64,000 nucleotides of DNA from Variovorax sp. PBL-H6 (GTDB lineage: Bacteria; Pseudomonadota; Gammaproteobacteria; Burkholderiales; Burkholderiaceae_C). The stretch covers positions 2,790,001 to 2,854,000 of the forward strand of contig NZ_LR594659.1 of assembly GCF_901827155.1 (NCBI RefSeq), read 5' to 3'. Shown one piece after another: positions 53,900 to 63,647 of the stretch (its first letter is position 1; each line of letters begins with the position of its first letter). Made by a program: the position numbers and the translations under genes. The notes below the pieces were generated by a model that was not told the DNA's origin, made no database searches, and worked only from the letters and a program-made list of their open reading frames with translations.

Positions 53900-54609
53900 C
53901 CTGGGGGCCGAACCTGCGCGAAATCGGCTTGCGGCAGGAAGTCGATGTGCTCGTGCGCGATCATGCGTTCGAACATGCGCGTGTAGCCGTGCAGCGGCAT
54001 GCACTGGTAGCGGTCCTGGAAGTACCGGTCGTCGTCGTCGGTTCGCGTGGGCACCCGTGAAGTCACCGATCGGTCGAGCAGGGACGCGTCGCGCCCCATT
54101 GCTTGCGGGTGTAGCCTTCGAAGAACTTGCGGTAGAGCTCTTCGCCCACCTGGCTGATCACGACGTCGCGCGAACTCTTGATCTCGATCCCGGGCGACGC
54201 GCGCTCGGCAAGGAAGCGCTGCGTCACCCGCTGCGTCGAGCTGAAGGCCGAAGAGCCCGTTGATCGTCGTGAGATTGATGGGGATGGGCAGTAGCTGCCC
54301 GTCGACCTGCGCGAGCACCCGGTGCTCATAAGGTCGCCACTGCGTGAACTGCGAAAGATAGTCCAGGATCTCGAGCGAATTGGTGTGAAAGATATGCGGC
54401 CCGTAGCGGTGCACCATGACGCCGTGCTCGTCCAGATGATCGTAGGCGTTGCCGCCGATGGGTGGCCTTCGATCGATGATCAGAACACGCAGGCCGAGCT
54501 GGCTGGTGAGCCGCTCGGCGAGGACGCAACCCGCGGATCCGCCGCCGACGATCAGGAAGTCGTAGGCGCGCGCGGTCGCGCAGGCAAGAGATATTGGTTC
54601 GGCGGTCAT
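53900..54609 (-). pseudogene. glf: UDP-galactopyranose mutase (glf), frameshifted and truncated
   Basis: UDP-galactopyranose mutase turns UDP-Galp into UDP-Galf with FADH2. The N-terminus is intact: YDFLIVGGGSAGCVLAERL, IGGNAYDHLDEHG, YGPHIFHTN. After TTINGLFGLQL, near 54237, homology moves to another frame (RDVVISQVGEELYRKFFEGY, then TRKQWG). It returns to the first frame near 54069 (RYFQDRYQCMPLHGYTRMFE). The two shifts compensate. Homology stops near 53905, so the C-terminal third is missing. Sequencing error could explain the shifts but not the truncation. Confidence 0.8.
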
Positions 54610-54711
54610 GGCTGGGTCTGTTGGTGAGTGACTCAGCCATAGGCGGCAAGCGGCGTGCCCGGCGCCAAGGGCAAGAGCGCACCGGTTCCGCCGGCGCGCA
54701 CGCGCTGAGCA

Positions 54712-54954
54712 TCAACGCGAGAGGGCGGCCACGATCATCGAAAGACCGAAGCTGGAAAAGGTCATGGACAGGGCGACAAGCAGGATCTGGGTCTTGCGCG
54801 AGAGCTTGTGCCAGATCTCGACGGACCGGACGGCGGTTTGGTGTAGCACGGATTGCAGAAAGGCAGAGATGCGGGACCTCGTGGGCCGCAGTTGATGCAA
54901 GGGCTGAAGGCTGGAATGCAGGTTATCCAGCGAGGTCGCAGCGGCTGAGCTCAT
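54712..54954 (-). CDS. Small protein with one C-terminal membrane segment
   Basis: The 80-residue protein is unrecognised. The first 50 residues are polar with a helix that could be amphipathic (LHQTAVRSVEIWHKLSRK). Residues 57-77 form one hydrophobic segment (ILLVALSMTFSSFGLSMIVA), so it may be tail-anchored. CGGAG lies before the ATG. It stands alone next to the glf pseudogene and could be a short real gene or a relic. Confidence 0.5.
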   Translation of the reverse strand: MSSAAATSLDNLHSSLQPLHQLRPTRSRISAFLQSVLHQTAVRSVEIWHKLSRKTQILLVALSMTFSSFGLSMIVAALSR

Positions 54955-55104
54955 GACAATCTCCGATCAGTGGGGCGCCGGATTCATCTCTTTCCTGCGC
55001 ATGATCGAAGTATTTGGTTTTCAGGTTTTCACTACATCGCCCGGAGGAGCCACTTCGGCGTGATCGGAGGGCCAAGGCACAAGGGCCATGGTCCGGCCCG
55101 AGAC

Positions 55105-55449
55105 TCAAGCCTGAGTTGATACCGCCGCGGCCGGTGTGAAACCTGTCACGAGTTGCATGGCTTCAGCCCCGATATTGACCACCTGGCTGTCGATCCCGGC
55201 GGGCAGCACCAGGCTGCAGGGGGCGTGGAAGCGTTGGGCCGCGCCGTCGACCACGAGCTTGCCGTGGCCGGAGAGCACGAGCACGACCCGGGCACATTCG
55301 ATGGGCTGGAGATCGACGCGTGCGTCGATCTCGAGGACTTCCATCCAGAGCTCGAAAGGCGCAAAACCCAGGCCTCGATGGACCGCGGCAAAGCGCTGCC
55401 GCCCTTCGGCGTGGAGGCGAGGCAGGGTGGAGTGGTCGATGACATGCAT
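55105..55449 (-). CDS. Small cupin-like protein
   Basis: The 114-residue protein has a short beta-rich pattern typical of the cupin superfamily: MHVIDHSTLPRLHAEGRQRF, VVLVLSGHGKLVVDGAAQRF and PCSLVLPAGIDSQVVN. The classic metal-binding His set is incomplete, so binding may be lost or the fold used for sensing. The start at 55449 was preferred over 55485, which adds a basic stretch not seen in cupins. Function is unknown. Confidence 0.65.
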   Translation of the reverse strand: MHVIDHSTLPRLHAEGRQRFAAVHRGLGFAPFELWMEVLEIDARVDLQPIECARVVLVLSGHGKLVVDGAAQRFHAPCSLVLPAGIDSQVVNIGAEAMQLVTGFTPAAAVSTQA

Positions 55450-55632
55450 GATTTTTGGGAGTTTTGACCGGCGCGTACCCGTCATCTCGCGCGGGTCTGG
55501 ATACTCTTGAGGGTCTGACGCCAGTGTTCCCCGTCCAGCGCGTGGTGCCTAGGCCAATCAAGAGCCAATGGCGAGCCAATGGACGGCTCCTGAGGCGTGT
55601 ACTTGGCTCTATTGCCGCCCCCCGGAAGGGGT

Positions 55633-56529
55633 TCAGGCCTCGGGTGGCAGCAGGACAGTCCGCTGCGCCTCCACCGTCTCGCGCAGAAAGCCCCAGACCG
55701 CCTGCATCCGCGCCAGGTGCTTGCTCTCGGCCGGCATCGACATCCAGAACGTGCGCGTGAAGTTCGCCTCCCCTGGCAGCACGGTCCGCAGCCGCGAATC
55801 GCGCCCGGCAAGAAAAGCGGGCAGCACCGCGATGCCCGTGCCGGCTGCCGCCGCGTGGTGCTGGGCCAGGATGCTGGTGCTGCGCAGTGCGAACGCGTCC
55901 GGACGGTACAGCTCGTCCAGGTACTGCAGTTCCTTGCTGAACAGCAGGTCGTCGACATAACTGATGAAGGTGTGGCCCCGCAAATCCTCGCGCGAGGCGA
56001 TGCGCGGGTGCGCGGCCAGATAGTCCACGGACGCGTAGAGCCGGAGCACGTAGTCGGTCAGCTTGGTGACCACCACCGAGCCCCGGGCCGGGCGCTCCAG
56101 CGAGATCACGATGTCCGCCTCGCGGCGTGACAGGTGCACCAGCCGCGGCATCGCCAGCAGATCGATCACCAGCCTGGGATGCTGTTGCGCGAACCGCGCG
56201 AGCTCTGGCGCGAGCACCACCGTGCCGAAGCCCTCGGTGGCACCGATGCGCACCAGGCCCGACAAGCCCTCCTGTGCCCCCGGCGTCGCGCTCTCGATCG
56301 CGAGGAAGGCCCCTTCCATGGCCTCGACCTGCGGCTGCAGCCGCCGCCCGGCTTCCGTCAGTCGATGCCCGGCGGCTTCGCGGGCGAAGAGGGCGGTACC
56401 GATCTCCTTCTCCAGCGCCTGGATGCGCCGCGCCACTGTCGTGTGATCGACTGTCAGCCGGCGCGCCGCGCTCACCAGCGTGCCGCTGCGTGCCAGCTCC
56501 AGGAAGAAACGCAGGTTGTCCCAATCCAT
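55633..56529 (-). CDS. LysR-family regulator next to valine catabolic genes
   Basis: The 298-residue LysR protein has the helix-turn-helix [20 protein letters not shown] and [20 protein letters not shown]. The effector domain runs from about residue 90. It is divergent from mmsA with 99 bp between the start codons; that region holds the palindrome TTGCCATGGCAA. It is the likely regulator of the operon, taking the place of the AraC-type MmsR known in Pseudomonas. Confidence 0.9.
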   Translation of the reverse strand: MDWDNLRFFLELARSGTLVSAARRLTVDHTTVARRIQALEKEIGTALFAREAAGHRLTEAGRRLQPQVEAMEGAFLAIESATPGAQEGLSGLVRIGATEGFGTVVLAPELARFAQQHPRLVIDLLAMPRLVHLSRREADIVISLERPARGSVVVTKLTDYVLRLYASVDYLAAHPRIASREDLRGHTFISYVDDLLFSKELQYLDELYRPDAFALRSTSILAQHHAAAAGTGIAVLPAFLAGRDSRLRTVLPGEANFTRTFWMSMPAESKHLARMQAVWGFLRETVEAQRTVLLPPEA

Positions 56530-56568
56530 GCGTTGCGATTATGCAGATGCTCGGTGCACATTTGTCTA

Positions 56569-56580
56569 TTGCCATGGCAA
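56569..56580. promoter_or_regulatory. Palindrome TTGCCATGGCAA in the LysR/mmsA divergent region
   Basis: A perfect 12-bp palindrome lies 49 bp upstream of mmsA and 40 bp upstream of the LysR start. With one more base it gives a T-N11-A pattern (T at 56569, A at 56581), the usual LysR recognition geometry. Activity is not shown. Confidence 0.45.
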
Positions 56581-56628
56581 AAGTGCAAAGCTAGCATGGC
56601 ATCGAAGCCCCAACCCCGGAGACAAACC

Positions 56629-58149
56629 ATGGATGCCACCACAACCCCCGCGACCGAGGTCGCCACCGTCAAGCTGCTCATCGGCGGCAAGTTCATCGAG
56701 TCAAAGACCAGCGAATGGCGCGACATCGTCAACCCCGCCACGCAGGAAGTGCTGGCGCGCGTGCCTTTTGCGACGCAGGAAGAGGTCGATGCCGCCGTCG
56801 CCTCGGCCCAGCACGCCTTCAAGACCTGGCGCAAGACCGCGATCGGCGCCCGCGCGCGCATCTTCCTCAAGTATCAGCAGCTGATCCGCGAGCACATGGG
56901 CGAGCTGGCCGCCATCCTCACCGCCGAGCAGGGCAAGACCCTGCCCGATGCCGAGGGAGACGTGTTCCGTGGCCTCGAGGTGGTCGAGCATGCCGCGGGC
57001 ATCGGCAACCTGCAGCTCGGCGAGATGGCCAACAACGTCGCAGGCGGGGTCGACACCTACACGCTGCTGCAGCCGCTGGGCGTGTGCGCGGGCATCACGC
57101 CCTTCAACTTCCCGGCCATGATCCCGCTGTGGATGTTCCCGATGGCCATCGTCACAGGCAACACCTTCGTGCTCAAGCCCTCGGAGCAGGACCCGATGGT
57201 GACGATGCGCCTCGCCGAGCTGGCGCTGGAGGCCGGCATCCCGCCGGGCGTGCTCAACGTCGTGCATGGCGGCGAGGCCGTGGTCAACGCGATCTGCGAC
57301 CACAAGGACATCAAGGCGATCTCCTTCGTCGGTTCGACCAGGGTCGGCACCCACGTCTACAACCGCGCCACGCTGGCCGGCAAGCGCGTGCAATGCATGA
57401 TGGGCGCGAAGAACCACGCCATCGTCATGCCCGATGCGCACAAGGACCAGTCGCTCAACGCCCTTGTCGGCGCGAGCTTTGGCGCGGCGGGGCAGCGCTG
57501 CATGGCGGTCTCGGTCGCGGTGCTGGTGGGCGATGCGCGCAAGTGGATTCCCGAACTGGTCGAGAAGGCGAAGTCACTGAAGATGGGCGCCGGCACGGAG
57601 AAGGGCGTGGACGTGGGCCCACTGGTCTCGTGCGCGGCCTACGAGCGCGTCACCGGCCTGATCGAGCGCGGCGTGGCCGAGGGTGCGACGCTGGAGCTCG
57701 ACGGCCGCAAGCCCACGGTGCCGGGCTACGAGAAGGGCAACTTCGTCGGCCCGACCATCTTCTCCGGCGTCAAGCCGGGCATGACGATCTATGACCAGGA
57801 GGTCTTCGGGCCGGTTCTGTGCGTGGCGGGTGCCGAGAGCATCGACGAGGCGATCGAGATGATCAACGCCAACCCGAACGGCAACGGCACCGCGATCTTC
57901 ACGCAGTCTGGCGCGGCGGCGCGGCGCTTCCAGGAAGACATCGACGTAGGCCAGGTGGGCATCAATGTGCCGATCCCGGTGCCGGTGCCGATGTTCTCCT
58001 TCACCGGCTCGCGCGCGTCGAAGCTCGGCGACCTCGGGCCCTACGGCAAGCAGGTCGTGCTGTTCTATACGCAGACCAAGACCGTCACGGCACGCTGGTT
58101 CGACGACGCCACGGCGCACGGCCTCAACACCACGATCAGCCTGAAGTAG
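56629..58149 (+). CDS. mmsA: Methylmalonate-semialdehyde dehydrogenase (CoA-acylating)
   Basis: The 506-residue aldehyde dehydrogenase of the MmsA group oxidises methylmalonate semialdehyde to propionyl-CoA in valine breakdown. The motifs are [35 protein letters not shown], the active-site Cys in [15 protein letters not shown] and the substrate loop [15 protein letters not shown]. Full length. A GGAG site is near the ATG at 56629. It heads a four-gene plus-strand set ending with mmsB and is divergent from a LysR gene. Confidence 0.96.
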   Translation: MDATTTPATEVATVKLLIGGKFIESKTSEWRDIVNPATQEVLARVPFATQEEVDAAVASAQHAFKTWRKTAIGARARIFLKYQQLIREHMGELAAILTAEQGKTLPDAEGDVFRGLEVVEHAAGIGNLQLGEMANNVAGGVDTYTLLQPLGVCAGITPFNFPAMIPLWMFPMAIVTGNTFVLKPSEQDPMVTMRLAELALEAGIPPGVLNVVHGGEAVVNAICDHKDIKAISFVGSTRVGTHVYNRATLAGKRVQCMMGAKNHAIVMPDAHKDQSLNALVGASFGAAGQRCMAVSVAVLVGDARKWIPELVEKAKSLKMGAGTEKGVDVGPLVSCAAYERVTGLIERGVAEGATLELDGRKPTVPGYEKGNFVGPTIFSGVKPGMTIYDQEVFGPVLCVAGAESIDEAIEMINANPNGNGTAIFTQSGAAARRFQEDIDVGQVGINVPIPVPVPMFSFTGSRASKLGDLGPYGKQVVLFYTQTKTVTARWFDDATAHGLNTTISLK

Positions 58150-58159
58150 TCTAGGCTGC

Positions 58160-59314
58160 ATGGACTTCGAACTTTCCGAGGAGCAGCGCGCCTTCGCCCG
58201 CACCGCGCGCGAGTTCGCGCTCGCCGAGTTCGCTCCGCATGCCGCGCGGTGGGATGCGGAAGCCATCTTCCCGAAGGAGGCGATCGCCAAGGCCGGCGAG
58301 CTCGGCTTCTGCGGCCTGTATGCGCCGGAGCGCATCGAGGGACTGGCGCTGCCGCGCCTCGATGCCACGCTGGTTTTCGAGGAAATGGCGGCGGTCGACC
58401 CCTCTACCACGGCCTTCATCACCATCCACAACATGGCCACGTGGATGCTCGGCACCTGGGGCACGCCGGCCGTGTGCGAGCGTTGGGGCGCCGACCTGAC
58501 CAGCGGCCGCAAGCTGGCTTCCTACTGCCTGACCGAGCCCGGCGCCGGCTCGGATGCCGGCGCGCTCAAGACGCGCGCCGAACTGGAGGGTGCCGAGTAC
58601 GTGATCAACGGCGGCAAGGCTTTCATCTCGGGCGCCGGCGCGACCGACGTGCTGGTGCTGATGGCCCGCACCGGCGGCGGCGGCGCGGGCGGCATCTCGG
58701 CGATGGCGGTGCCGGCCGATGCGCCCGGCATCAGCTATGGCAAGAAGGAACACAAGATGGGCTGGAACAGCCAGCCCACTCGCACCATCAGCTTCGACAA
58801 TGTGCGGGTACCGGCCGAGAACCTGCTGGGCGTGGAGGGCGAGGGCTTCCGCATCGCAATGAAGGGCCTGGACGGCGGCCGCATCAACATCGCGACCTGC
58901 TCGGTCGGCGCGGCTCAGGGTGCACTCGACGCAGCGCGGCGCTACCTGCACGAGCGCCAGCAGTTCGGAAAGCCGCTGGCGAGCTTTCAGGCGCTGCAGT
59001 TCAAGCTGGCCGACATGGCGACCGAACTCGTGGCCGCGCGCCAGATGGTGCGGCTGGCGGCAAGCAAGCTCGACGCGGGCCATGCCGATGCCAGCACCTA
59101 TTGCGCCATGGCCAAGCGCTTTGCCACGGACGCCGGCTTCAACGTCTGCAACGAGGCGCTCCAGCTGCATGGCGGCTACGGCTACCTGAGCGAATTTCCG
59201 CTGGAGCGGCTGGTGCGCGATGCGCGCGTGCACCAGATCCTCGAAGGCACCAACGAAATCATGCGCGTGATCGTCTCGCGCAAGCTGCTGGAGGGCGATG
59301 GCGATATTCGCTGA
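58160..59314 (+). CDS. Isobutyryl-CoA dehydrogenase (acyl-CoA dehydrogenase family)
   Basis: The 384-residue acyl-CoA dehydrogenase oxidises isobutyryl-CoA to methacrylyl-CoA; electrons leave through ETF and ETF-QO (27749). The signatures are SYCLTEPGAGSDAGALKT, RIEGLALPRLDATLVFEEMA and the catalytic base in ILEGTNEIMRVIVSR, a pattern of branched-chain and isobutyryl-type enzymes. The start codon is ten bases after the mmsA stop. The substrate is inferred from neighbours. Confidence 0.9.
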   Translation: MDFELSEEQRAFARTAREFALAEFAPHAARWDAEAIFPKEAIAKAGELGFCGLYAPERIEGLALPRLDATLVFEEMAAVDPSTTAFITIHNMATWMLGTWGTPAVCERWGADLTSGRKLASYCLTEPGAGSDAGALKTRAELEGAEYVINGGKAFISGAGATDVLVLMARTGGGGAGGISAMAVPADAPGISYGKKEHKMGWNSQPTRTISFDNVRVPAENLLGVEGEGFRIAMKGLDGGRINIATCSVGAAQGALDAARRYLHERQQFGKPLASFQALQFKLADMATELVAARQMVRLAASKLDAGHADASTYCAMAKRFATDAGFNVCNEALQLHGGYGYLSEFPLERLVRDARVHQILEGTNEIMRVIVSRKLLEGDGDIR

Positions 59315-59385
59315 GCCTGACATCGAAAATCGGACAGCCGAACGCAGGGAGTCTGCGTTCCGGACGCAAACCCCGCACCTGAAAC

Positions 59386-60501
59386 ATGACCGACCCAGTA
59401 GTTCTCTTCGATGAAATCAAGACCGCCGGGGGCCTGCGCTTCGGCGTCGCCACCCTCAATGCGCCGACCTCCCTCAATTCGCTTTCGGTGGCAATGGTGC
59501 GGCTGCTGACGCCGAAGTTGCGTGAATGGGCGCAGGACCCTTCCGTGGCCGGCGTGCTGCTGCAGTCGGCGGGCGAAAAGGCCTTCTGCGCCGGTGGCGA
59601 CCTGCGGCAGCTCTATCAGACACTCCTGGTGTGCGGACCGGCACGCAACACCTATGCGGAGGATTTCTTTCGTGAGGAGTATGTGCTCGACCACCTGATC
59701 CATACCTTCCCGAAGCCCCTGCTGTGCTGGGGCCACGGCATCGTGATGGGCGGCGGCGTGGGCTTGATGGTGGGTGCCTCGCACCGGGTGGTCACACCGC
59801 AGAGCCGCGTCGCGATGCCCGAGATCAACATCGGCCTGTACCCCGACGTGGGCGGCAGCTGGTTCCTGCGGCGCATGCCAGGGCGGGTGGGCCTGTTCCT
59901 GGCGTTGACCGCGGCGCCCCTCAATGCGGCCGATGCGATCTTCTGCGGATTGGCGGACATCGTGGTGCCGCACGAGCGCAAGGCGCATTTGGTGGATGCC
60001 ATTGCGGCGGCGGCCTGGCGCGTCGAGGCCGACGCGGATCGGGCCACGCTCTCGCGCCTGCTCGCACGGTCAGGCCAGGGCACGGACGCCCAGCCGTCGA
60101 AAGTGCGCGAGCATTTCGACACCATCAACGAACTGATGGCGGGCGACGACCTGCTGGACATCGCGAAGCGCCTGCGCGCGCTGAAGTCGGAGGATCCGTG
60201 GCTGCAAGGCGCGGCCCAGACCTTCACGAAAGGCTCGCCCAGCTCCGCCGCCGTGTCCTTCGCGCTGTGGCAGCGCGTGACCCGCATGTCGCTGGCAGAG
60301 GTGTTCCGCCTCGAGTACCGGGCCTCGCTGGGCTTCTGCGCGCACAAGGATTTCGCGGAGGGCATCCGCGCACTCCTCATAGAAAAGGACCGCAACCCGA
60401 AGTGGAGCCCAGCCACGCTCGAAGAGATCACGCAGGAGTTCGTCGAGGACCACTTGAGGCCACGTGGCGAAATGCCACAGGAGCTCGCAGAGCTCGTGTA
60501 A
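59386..60501 (+). CDS. 3-Hydroxyisobutyryl-CoA hydrolase-like crotonase
   Basis: The 371-residue crotonase-fold protein carries EKAFCAGGDLRQLYQ, MGGGVGLMVGASHRVVTP and MPEINIGLYPDVGGSWFLRR. The DVGGSWFL region and the long C-terminal helical extension identify the HIBCH (3-hydroxyisobutyryl-CoA hydrolase) type instead of an ordinary hydratase. It lies 71 bp after the dehydrogenase gene and before mmsB, which completes the valine route from methacrylyl-CoA. The separate methacrylyl-CoA hydratase is not in the window. Confidence 0.9.
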   Translation: MTDPVVLFDEIKTAGGLRFGVATLNAPTSLNSLSVAMVRLLTPKLREWAQDPSVAGVLLQSAGEKAFCAGGDLRQLYQTLLVCGPARNTYAEDFFREEYVLDHLIHTFPKPLLCWGHGIVMGGGVGLMVGASHRVVTPQSRVAMPEINIGLYPDVGGSWFLRRMPGRVGLFLALTAAPLNAADAIFCGLADIVVPHERKAHLVDAIAAAAWRVEADADRATLSRLLARSGQGTDAQPSKVREHFDTINELMAGDDLLDIAKRLRALKSEDPWLQGAAQTFTKGSPSSAAVSFALWQRVTRMSLAEVFRLEYRASLGFCAHKDFAEGIRALLIEKDRNPKWSPATLEEITQEFVEDHLRPRGEMPQELAELV

Positions 60502-60552
60502 AAAAAGGGGCCGCCCTGTGCGTCCGCTATCCGCATCCACTGGAGACAACAA

Positions 60553-61449
60553 ATGAAGATCGCATTCATCGGCCTGGGCAACATGGGCGCCCCCATGGCC
60601 CACAACCTGCACAAGGCCGGCCACGGGCTGAGCGCCTTCGACCTCTCGGCAGAGGCTTGCAGGAAGCTCGGCGCAGAGGGCGTGTCCATTGCGCCGTCCG
60701 CCGCCGACTCGCTGGCCGGCGCCGAGGTGGTGATCAGCATGCTTCCCGCGAGCCAGCACGTGGAATCGCTTTATTTCGGCAGCGAGGGCCAGTCCGGGCT
60801 GCTGGAGCGGATTGCGCCGGGCACGCTCGTGATCGACAGCAGCACCATCGCCGCGGCCACGTCACGCAAGCTGGCGCAAGCCGGCGCGAAACGGGGCATC
60901 GCGGTTCTCGATGCGCCAGTTTCAGGCGGCACCGGTGGCGCGATCGCGGGGACGCTGACCTTCATGGTGGGCGGCGCCGCAGCCGACCTCGAGCGCGCGC
61001 GTCCGGTGCTGGAGAAGATGGGCGCCAACATCTTCCACGCCGGCGAGGCCGGCGCGGGCCAGACGGCCAAGATCTGCAACAACATGCTGCTCGGCATCCT
61101 GATGATCGGCACGTCGGAAGCCATCGCACTCGGTGTTGCCAATGGGCTGGATCCCAAGGTGCTCTCCGAGATCATGCGCCGCAGTTCGGGCGGCAATTGG
61201 GCGCTCGAGAAGTACAACCCGCTGCCGGGCGTGATGGAGAGCGCGCCGGCGTCCAAGGGCTACGCGGGCGGCTTCGGAACCGACCTCATGCTCAAGGACC
61301 TTGGCCTGGCGCAGGAAAACGCGGCAGCCGTTCGCGCAGCCACGCCGCTGGGCGGGCTGGCGCGCAACCTGTACGCCGCCCATAGCCTGGCGGGGCACGG
61401 GTCCCTGGATTTCTCCAGCGTGATCAAGCTGGTGCAGAAGGCCGGCTGA
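60553..61449 (+). CDS. mmsB: 3-Hydroxyisobutyrate dehydrogenase
   Basis: The 298-residue beta-hydroxyacid dehydrogenase converts 3-hydroxyisobutyrate to methylmalonate semialdehyde with NAD, feeding MmsA. The motifs are MKIAFIGLGNMGAPMAHNL, DAPVSGGTGGA, GAGQTAKICNNML with the catalytic Lys and a C-terminal LMLKDLGLAQENA. GGAG is near the ATG, and a 51-bp gap separates it from the hydrolase gene. The 210 bp between it and the FtsH-like gene show no recognised feature. Confidence 0.95.
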   Translation: MKIAFIGLGNMGAPMAHNLHKAGHGLSAFDLSAEACRKLGAEGVSIAPSAADSLAGAEVVISMLPASQHVESLYFGSEGQSGLLERIAPGTLVIDSSTIAAATSRKLAQAGAKRGIAVLDAPVSGGTGGAIAGTLTFMVGGAAADLERARPVLEKMGANIFHAGEAGAGQTAKICNNMLLGILMIGTSEAIALGVANGLDPKVLSEIMRRSSGGNWALEKYNPLPGVMESAPASKGYAGGFGTDLMLKDLGLAQENAAAVRAATPLGGLARNLYAAHSLAGHGSLDFSSVIKLVQKAG

Positions 61450-61661
61450 GTTTCCTTGGTCGCGGCGGCGGTGCCTGCCGCGGTCAGCCCGGGTCGCCGC
61501 GCGCGGCGAGAGCGAGCCGCAGGCCGAGATGCGCCAGCGCAACGCGCAGGGGCGCCAACAATTGCACGCACGCCGGCTGTTACCTGCACGCCGCGTCGTC
61601 CCTGCCGCTTTGCGCCCGTGCGATTGCCTACGATCCGGCCTCACGACCGCGTCTTTTCTCC

Positions 61662-63533
61662 ATGAAGCATTTCCACCGACTCCTCCGCTCCAAGCCCCGG
61701 CTGAGCCTTGCACTCGTCCTTGCCTTTGCCGCACTCGCCGGCGCAGCCATGTTCTTTCTGCTTCGGCCTGCGCCAGCCGTCCAAGCCTTGGACGGGCCGG
61801 CCCGCGCGATGCGCAGCACGCCGGATGCGTGGACAGCGCTCGAGAAGGATGGCTCCGACCTGTTGCGTGACCTGCGTGCCGGCCATGTCGACGCCGTGGG
61901 CCTGGCGCCGAATGCGCTTCTTGTCTCCACCACCGGCGGCGAACGCTACTTTGTCGTCGATGGCCGCGGCTCCTTTGCCGCGCTGGTCATCTCGCAGGCC
62001 CAGGAAGCCGGCGTCCATCCCTTCCAGCTCGTCGTGCTGCCGGACAGCACAGTCGGTGCGCCTGCCGCGGACAGCCGTGCGCTCACGACGGCACGTGACC
62101 TGGCCGCCATCTTCCTGCCCCTCTTCCTGCTCGCCCTCGTGGTCTACACCATGCGCGACTCGATCGGCGGCGCAGCGAAGCTGGTCGAGAAGCCTGCCGG
62201 CGTCGGCTTCGACGATGTGATTGGTGCTGGCGAGGCCAAGCATGCGCTGCAGGACATCGTCGATTACCTGAAGGACCCGAGCCGCTACCGCGCCATCGGT
62301 GCGCGGGCACCATGCGGCGTGCTCCTGTTAGGGGGCCCGGGTGTCGGCAAGACCCTCCTGGCGAAGGCGCTGGCGGGCGAGTGCGGCGCAAACTTCATCG
62401 CTACCAACGGCAGCGAATTCACGTCGAAGTTCTACGGCGTGGGCGTGCAAAAGGTCAAGAAGCTCTTCGAAACCGCACGCAAGAATGCGCCCTGCATCCT
62501 GTTCATCGACGAGCTCGACGGCATCTCCAAGCGCACCTCGTCGGGCGCGGGGCCGGCCGAATCGGAAAGCAACCGCATCATCAACCAGCTGCTGGTCGAG
62601 ATGGACGGGTTCGACGCGAACGAGGGCGTGATCGTGGTCGGCGCCACGAACCTGGAGGAGCATCTCGACGAGGCGCTGCTGCGCGAAGGCCGCTTCGACC
62701 GACGTGTCCACGTCAGGCTGCCCGACGTGCGCGATCGCTGCGCGATCTTCAGGCTGTACACCGGCAAGCTGCGCACCGAAGGCGCAATCGACCACGAGCA
62801 GCTCGCCCGACTGACCACCGGCCTGTCCCCGGCCACCATCGCGCACATCGTCAATCATTCCGCACTCGTGGCCGCGCGCGCAGGCAGTCGCGCTGTCGCG
62901 ATGGGCCAGTTGATGGAAGCCATCGAGACGACGCGCATCGGCGAGCTCAACGGGGCCCAGCGCGCGCTGGGCGAGCGCGAGCGCCGCTACATCGCGGTGC
63001 ATGAAGCCGGGCATGCCCTGGTCTCGGCGGCGCTGGGCTACGGCAAGGTCGAGAAGGTCACCATCCTGCCGCGCGGCGGCGCGCTCGGAGTCACGCTCGT
63101 CACGCAGGAAGAGGACCAGACGCTCGTGCTCAGGAGCGACATGGAGAAGCACATCCAGATGCTGCTTGGCGGACGCAACGCCGAGCTGGCCGTTTTCGAC
63201 GAAGCATCGAGCGGGGCCAGCCAGGATCTCCAGCAGGCCTCCAGGCTGGCGCTCGACATGGTGGGGCGCTACGGTTTCGGCCAGGACGGCGCGCTCTTCA
63301 GCATAGGCGCGCTGCCGGCGCAGCACGCCTCACGACAGATCTCGGCCGCGGTGCGCCAGGCCAACCAGCTGCTCGAGGCGCTGAACCTTCAGTGCCAACA
63401 TGTTCTGCGCGCACATCGCCGGGCGCTGGACGCGTTGACCGAGGAGCTCCTGGCGCAAGAGACGGTGTCTGGCGACCGCGTGCTGGAACTGGTCGGTGCG
63501 CGTGGGCCGGTGCCAGTGGCGCTCGTGGCCTGA
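61662..63533 (+). CDS. FtsH-like membrane AAA zinc protease
   Basis: The 623-residue FtsH-family protease has two N-terminal membrane helices (about 15-33 and 146-163) around a 110-residue periplasmic domain. The AAA module carries Walker A GGPGVGKT (224-231), Walker B CILFIDELD, the second region of homology NLEEHLDEALLREGRFDRR and the pore loop KFYGVG. The zinc protease site is HEAGH (447-451) with the third ligand Asp522 (GASQDLQQAS). Walker A differs from the usual GPPGTGKT. It is a divergent paralogue, not the housekeeping FtsH (no rrmJ neighbour). Substrate recognition is unknown. Confidence 0.88.
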   Translation: MKHFHRLLRSKPRLSLALVLAFAALAGAAMFFLLRPAPAVQALDGPARAMRSTPDAWTALEKDGSDLLRDLRAGHVDAVGLAPNALLVSTTGGERYFVVDGRGSFAALVISQAQEAGVHPFQLVVLPDSTVGAPAADSRALTTARDLAAIFLPLFLLALVVYTMRDSIGGAAKLVEKPAGVGFDDVIGAGEAKHALQDIVDYLKDPSRYRAIGARAPCGVLLLGGPGVGKTLLAKALAGECGANFIATNGSEFTSKFYGVGVQKVKKLFETARKNAPCILFIDELDGISKRTSSGAGPAESESNRIINQLLVEMDGFDANEGVIVVGATNLEEHLDEALLREGRFDRRVHVRLPDVRDRCAIFRLYTGKLRTEGAIDHEQLARLTTGLSPATIAHIVNHSALVAARAGSRAVAMGQLMEAIETTRIGELNGAQRALGERERRYIAVHEAGHALVSAALGYGKVEKVTILPRGGALGVTLVTQEEDQTLVLRSDMEKHIQMLLGGRNAELAVFDEASSGASQDLQQASRLALDMVGRYGFGQDGALFSIGALPAQHASRQISAAVRQANQLLEALNLQCQHVLRAHRRALDALTEELLAQETVSGDRVLELVGARGPVPVALVA

Positions 63534-63647
63534 GTGCCTGGCCGACTGTCAAAAAACCTCGGGGAGATCATCGCAAGTCAGCTTGGCGCACAGGACCGCG
63601 TGCTATTCTTTTTCGGATCTGGGCACCTGTTCCAACAATCGTCGGCC

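Noticed and set aside
54923..55108. A 61-codon minus-strand frame between the small membrane protein and the cupin-like gene
   Set aside because: It overlaps the start of the small membrane protein gene, has no ribosome site or recognisable motif and is Arg/Ser-rich like other shadows.
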